A stretch of DNA of 64,000 bases, taken from positions 2,480,001-2,544,000 of the forward strand of contig NZ_CP114283.1 of NCBI RefSeq assembly GCF_027107535.1, read 5' to 3'. This DNA comes from Streptomyces aurantiacus. Lineage in GTDB: Bacteria; Actinomycetota; Actinomycetes; Streptomycetales; Streptomycetaceae. The notes beneath the pieces were generated by a model. It did not search any database, was not told where the DNA came from, and saw nothing but the letters and a program-made list of their open reading frames with translations. Positions 55,320 through 62,343 of this stretch are shown here, piece after piece (the first letter of the stretch is position 1; each line of letters starts with the position of its first letter). A program made the translations under genes and the position numbers.

Positions 55320-56489
55320 TCACGGCGGACCGGTGCCGTTCAGCCAGAAGGCGCCGTACGCCGCAGACGTCACCGCCACGCCTCCCAGCACCCACGCCGA
55401 CCTGGACGTCCGCAGCCGGGCAAGGGCCGACGCGAGGGGCAGGAGCAGGGGGAAGGCGGGCAGCAGAAGGCGTGGTTTCGAGCCGAAATAGCTCGACGCG
55501 CACAGGGCGAGGGCGGTGACGGCCCCCGCGTACACCAGGAGTGGGAGCGGCTGTCGCTGCCGTACGCAGACCACGTACAGCCAGATCAGCAGGCCCACCC
55601 CGATGATCAGGCCGAGCCCGGCCGGAGCCGACGGCAACGAGGTGAACTTGTCCGCGACGAAGCGGGCGAACGCGTAACCGCCGTCGAAGCCGTTGCGCCA
55701 GCCCGCCTGGACGTCGAGATAGCCCAGCGGACCCCTACCGGTGTGACGGCCGACCCACAGGACGTAGCCGGCCGCCCCGAGGGGCGCGATCACCATCGCC
55801 AGGGCGCGTCGCCACCTCGGGGCGCCGTCCGGCGCCCCGACGCCCCGCTCCCGTACGAACGAGGCGACCGCCGTCACCCACACGGCCGCGACGACCGCCG
55901 CGCCCACCGGGCGGGTCAGACCGGCCAGCGAGGCGAGCAGGCCCGCGGTCAGCCAGCGTCCGGTCAGGACCGCGTACAACGACCAGGCCGCGAGCGCCGT
56001 GAACAGTGACTCGCTGTACGCCATCGACTGCACGATCCCGACGGGCAGGACGGCCCACAGCAGCACCGTGACGGCCGCGGCCCGGTGCCCGTACACGTGG
56101 TCCGCGACCGCGAAGATCCCCCAGGCCGCCGCGAGCGAGGCGACCGCGCTGACCAGCAGGCCCGCGTCCGCGTACGACAGGGGGGACACCGCCGACACCG
56201 CCCGCTCCAGCCAGGGCAGCAGCGGGAAGAACGCCAGGTTCGAGTGCACGTCGCCGTTGGGCAGGCGCACCTCGTAGCCGTAACCGAGGTCGGCGATCCG
56301 CGTGTACCAGAGGGAGTCCCAGCGGGCCGAGAGCAGCTGGTGCGCGCTCTTGTCCCGGGCGGCGCTCCACACCGCGAGCGTCACCAGGCCGAGCGCCCGC
56401 ACCGCCGCGTACCCGAGGAGGGCGGGCGCGGCGCGGCGCCAGGAGGGCGCCGGACGGGGCGGCGCGACAGGCGTAGCAAGATCGGTCAC
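55320..56489 (-). CDS. PIG-V-like mannosyltransferase, integral membrane
   Basis: 389 residues with about ten membrane helices. The RWDSLWYTRIADLGYGYEV motif near residue 56 is typical of PIG-V/GT-C mannosyltransferases using polyprenyl-phosphate-mannose at the outer membrane face. The catalytic DxW-type acidic residues lie in that loop. GTG 56489 gives MTDLATPVAPP. It is downstream of nothing on its strand except the MFS region. No coupling. Confidence 0.82.
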   Translation of the reverse strand: MTDLATPVAPPRPAPSWRRAAPALLGYAAVRALGLVTLAVWSAARDKSAHQLLSARWDSLWYTRIADLGYGYEVRLPNGDVHSNLAFFPLLPWLERAVSAVSPLSYADAGLLVSAVASLAAAWGIFAVADHVYGHRAAAVTVLLWAVLPVGIVQSMAYSESLFTALAAWSLYAVLTGRWLTAGLLASLAGLTRPVGAAVVAAVWVTAVASFVRERGVGAPDGAPRWRRALAMVIAPLGAAGYVLWVGRHTGRGPLGYLDVQAGWRNGFDGGYAFARFVADKFTSLPSAPAGLGLIIGVGLLIWLYVVCVRQRQPLPLLVYAGAVTALALCASSYFGSKPRLLLPAFPLLLPLASALARLRTSRSAWVLGGVAVTSAAYGAFWLNGTGPP

Positions 56490-56746
56490 GGGTCCGATTA
56501 TCGAGGGCGACCGGTTGCGGACGTCCCGGCGGGGCGACCCGGTCCCGTGACGGCGTGGCGCACGCCACACGGCTGCGAAGCGAACGTGAGAGGTCCGCCA
56601 CCCGGCCTCGGCGGGAACTCGCGTACCCTGGCGACTCACTCGCCTTTGTTGCGTGGGCCGGGACACCGCTCCTCCCGAGCCGCAGCCGCAGGGAGTCCCC
56701 ACCCAGCGGATCGCCGAACGTGAGGGAACATCTGGGAGGTACGTAC

Positions 56747-58351
56747 ATGTCCGGGACGACCACGGCCGCTGAGCGTTGCCGTCGGGAGGCCGGGGCCGGT
56801 GCAAACCGCTGGGTCGTCCTTGTGGTGCTGTGCGTCAGCCTGCTCCTGGTCGCCGTCGACGCCACCGTGCTCCACGTCGCCGTGCCCGCCGTCACCGAGG
56901 ACCTCACGCCCGGTGCGATAGAGCTGCTGTGGATCGTCGACATCTACCCGCTCGTCTGCGCCTCGCTGCTGATCCTCTTCGGCACGCTGGGCGACCGCGT
57001 CGGCCGCAGACGGGTCCTCCTCCTCGGATACGCGCTGTTCGGCGTCGCGTCCGCCGTCGCGGCCCTCGCCGACAGCGCGCAGGTACTGATCGCGGCGCGC
57101 GCCCTGCTCGGCGTCGGTGGCGCGATGATCATGCCCGCGACGCTGTCGATCCTGCGCCAGGTCTTCCCCGACCGGCGTGAGCGGGCGCTCGCCATCGGCG
57201 TCTGGAGCGCCGTCGCCGCGGTCGGCGCGGCCATCGGGCCGCTGCTCGGCGGATTCCTCCTGGAGCACTTCTGGTGGGGTTCGGTCTTCCTCATCAACAT
57301 TCCGCTGATGCTGGTCAGCCTGCCCGTCGGGCGACTCCTGCTGCCCGAGTCGACGGGTGAGCGCGACGGGCCGTGGGACGTCGTCGGCGCCCTGATGGCC
57401 GCGGCCGGTCTCTTCGGCGTGGTCCTCGGTGTGAAGCGGCTCGGCGGAGGCGAGGCGCCGCTGAGCGTCTTCACGGCCGTGCCGCTGGTCGTGGGCGCCG
57501 GACTGCTCGTCGCCTTCGCACGCCGCCAGCGACGCCGCCGGCACCCGCTGGTCGATCTGACGATGTTCGCGCGGCCCGCCTTCAGCACCTCCGTCGGCTG
57601 CATCGTGCTGGCCATGCTCGCGCTGGTCGGCCTCGAACTGATCGCCGCCCAGTATCTGCAGCTCGTCCTGAAGCTCTCCCCGCTGGAGACCGGACTGCGG
57701 CTGCTGCCGCTCACCATCGCCGCCATGGCCGCGGGGCTGGTCGGGGCGAAGATGCTGCAGCGCTTCGGGCCGCGGACCATGGTGTGCTCCGGCTTCTGTC
57801 TCACCGCCGCAGCGGTCGTCACCCTGACGGCGATGGGAACGCACGACAACGCCCCGCTGCTCCTGGCCGGATTCGTGATGCTCGGGTTCGGGCTGGAGGT
57901 GACGCTCTTCGGCGCGTACGAGTCGATGCTGAGCGAGGCGCCGCAGGAACAGGCCGGCGGAGCGGCGGCGATCGGCGAGACGTCGTACCAGCTCGGGGCC
58001 GGCATCGGGATCGCGCTCCTCGGCAGTGTGATGAACGCGGCGTACGCGCCCGCACTCTCGTCCGTCCCGGGGGTGCCCGCCGGGGAGTCCGCCGCGGCGG
58101 GGCATTCGCTGGGGGAGGCGTACGAGGTCGCCGCGCGGATCGGCGGGGCCCCGGGGGAGGCGTTGCGGCACGCCGCCCGGCACGCGTTCGTGCACGGGCT
58201 GCACGTGACGTTGCTGGTGAGTGCGGGGCTGTTGCTGCTGGGGGCGGTGATGGCTCTGCGACTGCCCCGGGCCATGGAGTGCGGGGCCGACGTCGACCTG
58301 CCGGCGCCCCGGGAGGCCGAGAAGTCGCTGCGGGTGGAGTCCCTCGGCTGA
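56747..58351 (+). CDS. DHA2-family MFS multidrug transporter
   Basis: 534 residues, 14 membrane helices. Motif A is GTLGDRVGRRRVLLLG, the motif C region is IGPLLGGFLLEHFWWGSVF and the opening reads VVLVVLCVSLLLVAVDATVLHV. This is the QacA/EmrB branch of drug-proton antiporters. GGGAGGT is 6 nt before ATG 56747. No regulator gene (TetR or MarR) is adjacent, so its inducer is unknown. Confidence 0.9.
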   Translation: MSGTTTAAERCRREAGAGANRWVVLVVLCVSLLLVAVDATVLHVAVPAVTEDLTPGAIELLWIVDIYPLVCASLLILFGTLGDRVGRRRVLLLGYALFGVASAVAALADSAQVLIAARALLGVGGAMIMPATLSILRQVFPDRRERALAIGVWSAVAAVGAAIGPLLGGFLLEHFWWGSVFLINIPLMLVSLPVGRLLLPESTGERDGPWDVVGALMAAAGLFGVVLGVKRLGGGEAPLSVFTAVPLVVGAGLLVAFARRQRRRRHPLVDLTMFARPAFSTSVGCIVLAMLALVGLELIAAQYLQLVLKLSPLETGLRLLPLTIAAMAAGLVGAKMLQRFGPRTMVCSGFCLTAAAVVTLTAMGTHDNAPLLLAGFVMLGFGLEVTLFGAYESMLSEAPQEQAGGAAAIGETSYQLGAGIGIALLGSVMNAAYAPALSSVPGVPAGESAAAGHSLGEAYEVAARIGGAPGEALRHAARHAFVHGLHVTLLVSAGLLLLGAVMALRLPRAMECGADVDLPAPREAEKSLRVESLG

Positions 58352-58481
58352 CGCGTCCGCGGTGGCATCCGGGTTCGCGCGGACTCTGTCGGCAGGGCGA
58401 CCCTGGACGTGCGTCACACCGCGTCGTAACGTCGGGCCAGCCCGTGGTTAACAGTGCTAGTTTTCCGTGCCGGAGGCACCC

Positions 58482-59672
58482 ATGTCCGCATCCCCGAAAC
58501 TGCCGCCCTTCGATCCCGCCGACCCCCTCGGCGTCGACGACCTGCTGAGCGCGGAGGACCTCGCGGTCAGGGACACCGTGCGGGCCTGGGCGGCGGACCG
58601 GGTGCTGCCCCATGTCGCCGAATGGTACGAGCAGGGTGAGCTGCCGGGAATCCGGGAGCTGGCACGGGAGTTGGGGGACATCGGCGCTCTCGGGATGTCA
58701 CTCGACGGCTACGGGTGCGCCGGGGCCTCCGCCGTGCAGTACGGCCTCGCCTGCCTGGAGCTGGAGGCCGCCGACTCCGGGATCCGCTCCCTCGTCTCCG
58801 TGCAGGGATCGCTCGCGATGTATGCGATCCACCGCTTCGGCAGCGAGGAGCAGAAGCAGACATGGCTGCCGCGGATGGCCGCGGGCGAGGTCATCGGGTG
58901 CTTCGGACTCACCGAGCCCGACCACGGGTCCGACCCCGGGGCGATGCGTACGTACGCCAAGCGGGACGGCGGGGACTGGGTCCTCACCGGACGCAAGATG
59001 TGGATCACCAACGGGTCCGTGGCGGGCGTCGCCGTGGTGTGGGCGCAGACCGACGACGGTATCCGCGGATTCGTCGTGCCGACGGACGTCGCCGGTTTCT
59101 CCGCGCCGGAGATCAGGCACAAGTGGTCACTGCGTGCATCCGTCACCAGTGAGCTGGTGCTCGACGAGGTGCGGCTGCCCGCCGACGCGGTGCTCCCCGG
59201 GGTCACGGGACTGAAGGGACCGCTCAGCTGTCTGTCGCACGCTCGATACGGAATCGTGTGGGGCGCGATGGGTGCCGCGCGGGCGAGCTTCGAGGCGGCG
59301 GTCGAGTACGCGAAGACCCGTGAGCAGTTCGGGCGGCCCATCGGGGGGTTCCAGCTCACCCAGGCCAAGCTCGCCGACATGGCGGTCGAGCTGCACAAGG
59401 GGATTCTGCTGGCCCACCATCTGGGCAGGCGCATGGACGCGGGACGGCTGCGCCCCGAACAGGTCAGTTTCGGCAAGCTCAACAACGTACGGGAAGCGAT
59501 CGACATCTGCCGTACGGCGCGGACGATCCTCGGGGCCAACGGGATCTCGCTCGAGTACCCCGTGATGCGGCACGCGACGAACCTCGAGTCGGTGCTGACC
59601 TACGAAGGCACCGTCGAGATGCACCAGTTGGTACTGGGCAAGGCGCTCACCGGTCTCGACGCGTTCCGGTAG
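58482..59672 (+). CDS. Acyl-CoA dehydrogenase, glutaryl-CoA dehydrogenase type
   Basis: 396 residues. FAD-binding and substrate blocks CFGLTEPDHGSDPGAMRTYA and KMWITNGSVAGVAVVWA are conserved. The catalytic base is the Glu in LTYEGTVEMHQLVLG (about 373), at the position used by glutaryl-CoA dehydrogenases. It oxidises acyl-CoA, probably glutaryl-CoA to crotonyl-CoA in lysine/tryptophan breakdown. CGGAGG lies 5 nt before ATG 58482, and a -10-like TAGTTT is at 58458-58463. Confidence 0.9.
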   Translation: MSASPKLPPFDPADPLGVDDLLSAEDLAVRDTVRAWAADRVLPHVAEWYEQGELPGIRELARELGDIGALGMSLDGYGCAGASAVQYGLACLELEAADSGIRSLVSVQGSLAMYAIHRFGSEEQKQTWLPRMAAGEVIGCFGLTEPDHGSDPGAMRTYAKRDGGDWVLTGRKMWITNGSVAGVAVVWAQTDDGIRGFVVPTDVAGFSAPEIRHKWSLRASVTSELVLDEVRLPADAVLPGVTGLKGPLSCLSHARYGIVWGAMGAARASFEAAVEYAKTREQFGRPIGGFQLTQAKLADMAVELHKGILLAHHLGRRMDAGRLRPEQVSFGKLNNVREAIDICRTARTILGANGISLEYPVMRHATNLESVLTYEGTVEMHQLVLGKALTGLDAFR

Positions 59673-59721
59673 GCGTTGTCCTACCGCGGCGCCCAGAGGC
59701 GGTCCCGGTGAGCGGCCCTGC

Positions 59722-60165
59722 TCAGCTCTGGTTGAAGAAACCGTCCGTGCGGCGGGCGGCGGGCTCCCCGCTGACGATCTCGGTGTCGGCTGGGGTCAGC
59801 AGGAAAACCCGGTTCGACACGCGCTCGATGGAGCCGCGCAGGCCGAAGATCAGGCCGGCCGCGAAGTCGACGACGCGCTTGGCGTCGGCCGCCTCCATGG
59901 CCGTGAGGTTCATGATGACGGGAACCCCGTCGCGGAAGAGCTCACCGATGCCACGGGCGTCCCGGAAACTGTCCGGGGTGACCGTGCCGATCCGGCGGCC
60001 CTTCTCCTCGGCCGCTTCCGAAGCCACCTTGACCCGTGGGTCCGTGACCCAGACCTCCCGGCTCCCGGTCTCGGAACCTTCGGCGTAGTCGTCGTCGTAG
60101 TAACGCTCGTCATCGTTGTCGTCGACGAGGCCAAGCCAGGCACTTGCCTTGCGCACCGATCCCAT
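59722..60165 (-). CDS. sflA: SepF-like cell-division protein
   Basis: 147 residues. The SepF domain (about 55-135) shows [38 protein letters not shown] and [20 protein letters not shown]. The N-terminal [16 protein letters not shown] is an amphipathic membrane-targeting helix. It is not in the ftsZ cluster, so it is one of the extra Streptomyces SepF paralogues; the position matches sflA as I know it from S. coelicolor. GAGGAGG is 5 nt before ATG 60165. It interacts with FtsZ and tunes branching and septation. Confidence 0.85.
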   Translation of the reverse strand: MGSVRKASAWLGLVDDNDDERYYDDDYAEGSETGSREVWVTDPRVKVASEAAEEKGRRIGTVTPDSFRDARGIGELFRDGVPVIMNLTAMEAADAKRVVDFAAGLIFGLRGSIERVSNRVFLLTPADTEIVSGEPAARRTDGFFNQS

Positions 60166-60365
60166 GGACGCCTCCTCTCACAGCGGTCTTTCTTCTTTCC
60201 GCATCCCCATGGTCGTCCATGATGCGGATGTCGCGCCAAGGGGATAGACGCCGCGCGGGGGTTTCGTGACGGTACTGGTGCACAGCGAATTCGTCGAGAG
60301 GCCGCGTACCCCAAGGGTCGTGCGGTACACCGCTGCTGACTGAGAGTGAAATATGATTCTTCACG

Positions 60366-60397
60366 GCGTACGGGTGACGGCTGGAGCGTACGGGTGA
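60366..60397 (+). repeat. Direct repeat GCGTACGGGTGA, 20 bp apart
   Basis: Copies at 60366-60377 and 60386-60397 lie just after a -10-like TATGAT (60352-60357) and 58 bp before the DUF5685 gene. The two-turn spacing suggests a DNA-binding site. Confidence 0.5.
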
Positions 60398-60454
60398 ACG
60401 AGCCGCTCGGTACGATGCCGCAGCTCAACGTCGTACACACCACGGGGGATCGTC

Positions 60455-61612
60455 GTGTTCGGAATCGTCAGACCCTGCCGTCATCGGCTGGGAGAGAACC
60501 TCAAAACCCAATGGATGGCGCATTTGTGCGGGCTTTGTCTCGCGCTGCGCGGGGATCACGGGCAGTTCGCGCGGGTCGTCACGAACTACGACGGCTTGCT
60601 GATATCGGTTCTGACAGAGGCTCAGGCCGATCGCGACACCGGCCGGCGGCGTACGGCGGGGCCGTGTCCTTTGCGTGGAATGCGGAGCGCGTCGGTCGCT
60701 CAGGGTGAGGGGGCGCGGCTCGCCGCCGCCGTTTCGCTGGTGCTCGCCTCGGCGAAGATGCGCGATCACATGGCGGACGGCGACGGGCTGTTGGCGCGCC
60801 GGCCGGTGGCGCTCGCCGCACGCCGGGTCGCCGCGAGCTGGGGCCGGGCGGGCGCCCTGACCGGCTCCGACGTCGGATTCGACACCGCCGTACTGGTCGA
60901 CGCGGTGGACCGGCAGGTGGGTATCGAGACGCTCGCCGGGCCCGGCACCTCGCTGCTGACCGTCACCGAGCCGACCGAGACCGCGACCGCCGCGGCCTTC
61001 GCGCACACCGCGATCCTCGCCGGGCGGCCCGGCAACGCGCGGCCGCTGGCCGAGGCGGGCCGGCTCTTCGGACGGCTCGCCCACCTGCTGGACGCCGTGG
61101 AGGACAGAGAGGCCGACGCCGTGGCGGGGGCCTGGAACCCGCTGACCGCCACCGGCGCGTCCCTGGCGGAGGCCCGTCGTCTCGCCGACGACGCGCTGCA
61201 CGGGATACGGCTCGCCCTGCGCGACGTCGAGTTCACGGACGCGAAGCTGGCGCACGTACTGCTCGCGCACGAGCTGCGGAACTCGGTGGACCGGGCGTTC
61301 GGCACCGCGTCCTGCTCGCACGGCAACCCGTACGCGCCGTCCGGGCCCGGTGGTCCGCCCGCGCCGCCCGAGCCGCCGCGCCGTGACCGGCGCGGGCTCC
61401 TCGCGGGGTGCCTCGTGTGGGCGGGACTGGCCTGTACGTGCCAGATGTGCTGCGGCGAATACCACGACCCGTGGTCGGGGGAGCCGAAGCCGGGCTTCTG
61501 TCAGCGGTGTGACGACTGCAGCGACTGTTGTGAGTGCTGCGACTGTTGCGGCAAATGCGGGGACTGCTGCGGGAACTGTTGTGACGGATGCGGGTGCGAT
61601 TGCAGCTGTTGA
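60455..61612 (+). CDS. DUF5685-like protein with Cys-rich C-terminal tail
   Basis: 385 residues. The N-terminus (MFGIVRPCRHRLGENLK and MAHLCGLCLALRGDHGQFA) and centre resemble the actinobacterial DUF5685 family. Residues about 318-385 hold 23 Cys in 68 residues, with CC pairs every few residues in the last 38 (for example CCECCDCCGKCGDCC). A membrane-like LAGCLVWAGLACTCQMCC stretch precedes it. Metal binding or palmitoylation-like modification is inferred, not shown. GTG 60455 (MFGIVRPC) is the conserved start. A hairpin at 61695-61725 ends the transcript. Confidence 0.8.
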   Translation: MFGIVRPCRHRLGENLKTQWMAHLCGLCLALRGDHGQFARVVTNYDGLLISVLTEAQADRDTGRRRTAGPCPLRGMRSASVAQGEGARLAAAVSLVLASAKMRDHMADGDGLLARRPVALAARRVAASWGRAGALTGSDVGFDTAVLVDAVDRQVGIETLAGPGTSLLTVTEPTETATAAAFAHTAILAGRPGNARPLAEAGRLFGRLAHLLDAVEDREADAVAGAWNPLTATGASLAEARRLADDALHGIRLALRDVEFTDAKLAHVLLAHELRNSVDRAFGTASCSHGNPYAPSGPGGPPAPPEPPRRDRRGLLAGCLVWAGLACTCQMCCGEYHDPWSGEPKPGFCQRCDDCSDCCECCDCCGKCGDCCGNCCDGCGCDCSC

Positions 61613-61672
61613 CGCTCCCGCGGCTCCCACCGGAGGTCGGCGGTGCCGTTGCCCGCGGGTCCGGTGGGGGCG

Positions 61673-61697
61673 GGTCGCGCAGTTCCCCGCGCCCCTG
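61673..61697. repeat. REP-like dispersed Streptomyces sequence
   Basis: The core GCGCAGTTCCCCGCGCCCCT is a very common intergenic word in Streptomyces genomes, usually near gene ends as part of a hairpin. Here it abuts the terminator arm. Confidence 0.6.
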
Positions 61698-61725
61698 AAA
61701 GGCAGGGCTGCGCCCTGCCTTTCAG
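61695..61725 (+). terminator. Terminator after the Cys-rich DUF5685-like gene
   Basis: A perfect 14-bp stem (61695-61708 with 61712-61725) on a TGC loop, 83 bp after the stop. It contains part of the REP-like repeat. T run absent. Confidence 0.75.
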
Positions 61726-61918
61726 CCCCTCCTACGTCGGAGGAGCGCGAAGCGGCGACGCGTCGAACGCGGGGCGCGAACGCGAAGGAGGACATGCGAA
61801 AGAGGAGATGCGAAGCGTGCAGGCGCGAGGGGAGGGGGCGCGTGTGAAGGCGTGGAGACAGGCGGAGAGAACGCGGAGGGCGCCCGCCCTCGAAGGGCCG
61901 GGCGCGCAGGGGGTCAGC

Positions 61919-61990
61919 TCAACAGGACGAGGACCACACTCGACCGAAGTCGATGTGGGAGCGGGTGACCAGCCACTGCTGCGAATGCAT
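61919..61990 (-). CDS. Orphan leader peptide (HIDxxRVxSxxC type)
   Basis: 23 codons from ATG 61990: MHSQQWLVTRSHIDFGRVWS, then SSC and stop. The H-I-D-x-x-R-V-x-S-x-x-C end is typical of the small Streptomyces leader peptides ahead of sulfur-metabolism operons, whose Cys codon is thought to sense Cys-tRNA. Third positions are 82% G/C. An in-frame ATG at 62011 would add seven codons. TTGACG (62021-62026, minus strand) 18 bp from a weak -10 could give a leaderless start. No gene follows on the minus strand before the DUF5685 stop at 61612, so it is an orphan or a relic. Its strand faces away from the oxidoreductase gene. Confidence 0.6.
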   Translation of the reverse strand: MHSQQWLVTRSHIDFGRVWSSSC

Positions 61991-62062
61991 GTGCGTAAGT
62001 GGAACAGGCATCCGGTTGGACGTCAACTGACCTGAGACGTACTGCTCACAGTGTGGACAGCC

Positions 62063-62093
62063 TTGACAGGCCCGGGAAACGCCCCCGTACTCT
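62063..62093 (+). promoter_or_regulatory. Candidate promoter of the coupled small ORF and oxidoreductase
   Basis: TTGACA (62063-62068) and TACTCT (62088-62093) are 19 bp apart; the spacing is a little long. It lies about 120 bp before the small ORF, and divergently from the leader peptide. Confidence 0.45.
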
Positions 62094-62211
62094 CGACGGA
62101 CGGTCCTGCTGAGGGGCTCGGCCGTGCACGCCGTACGACGCCCCGGGCGTCCGGCGTGACCTGTGTGAAGGCATCACCCGTGTTCGACTCGACGCATCAC
62201 GGAGCCTTCAC

Positions 62212-62343
62212 ATGTCCTCGCACACCCCTGTCGAGGTGGCCGCGCCGAAAGACGCGGTGCCTGCGCGCATCGTCCCGCGGCCCCGGCAAGACCAATACCA
62301 CCTCGAGCGGCGCTACGTGCGCGGTTCGGAGCACACCCGATGA
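62212..62343 (+). CDS. 43-residue protein coupled to the FAD/NAD(P) oxidoreductase
   Basis: ATG 62212 with GGAG 7 nt upstream encodes MSSHTPVEVAAPKDAVPARI and 23 more residues (ending QYHLERRYVRGSEHTR), and the TGA overlaps the next gene's start (ATGA). Third positions are 83% G/C, as in real Streptomyces genes. The C-terminal third is rich in Arg, Tyr and His. No export signal or cysteine. It was too short to be listed as a typical gene. It may be a partner, leader or RiPP-like peptide of the oxidoreductase, but nothing proves that. Relatives should be sought next to this enzyme family in other strains. Confidence 0.55.
   Translation: MSSHTPVEVAAPKDAVPARIVPRPRQDQYHLERRYVRGSEHTR

Larger units (their letters stand above)
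61613..62211. other. 599-bp gap: dispersed repeat, terminator, leader peptide, promoter
   Basis: Contains a REP-like sequence (61673-61697), the terminator at 61695-61725, a low-complexity G-rich stretch to about 61910, a leader peptide on the minus strand (61919-61990) and a promoter for the gene at 62212. No further gene was recognised; no coding frame supports a minus-strand gene between 61613 and 61918. Confidence 0.6.

Noticed and set aside
61613..61918. Possible minus-strand gene after the orphan leader peptide
   Set aside because: No frame with domain-like composition; the stretch holds a REP-like repeat, a hairpin and low-complexity G-rich sequence.
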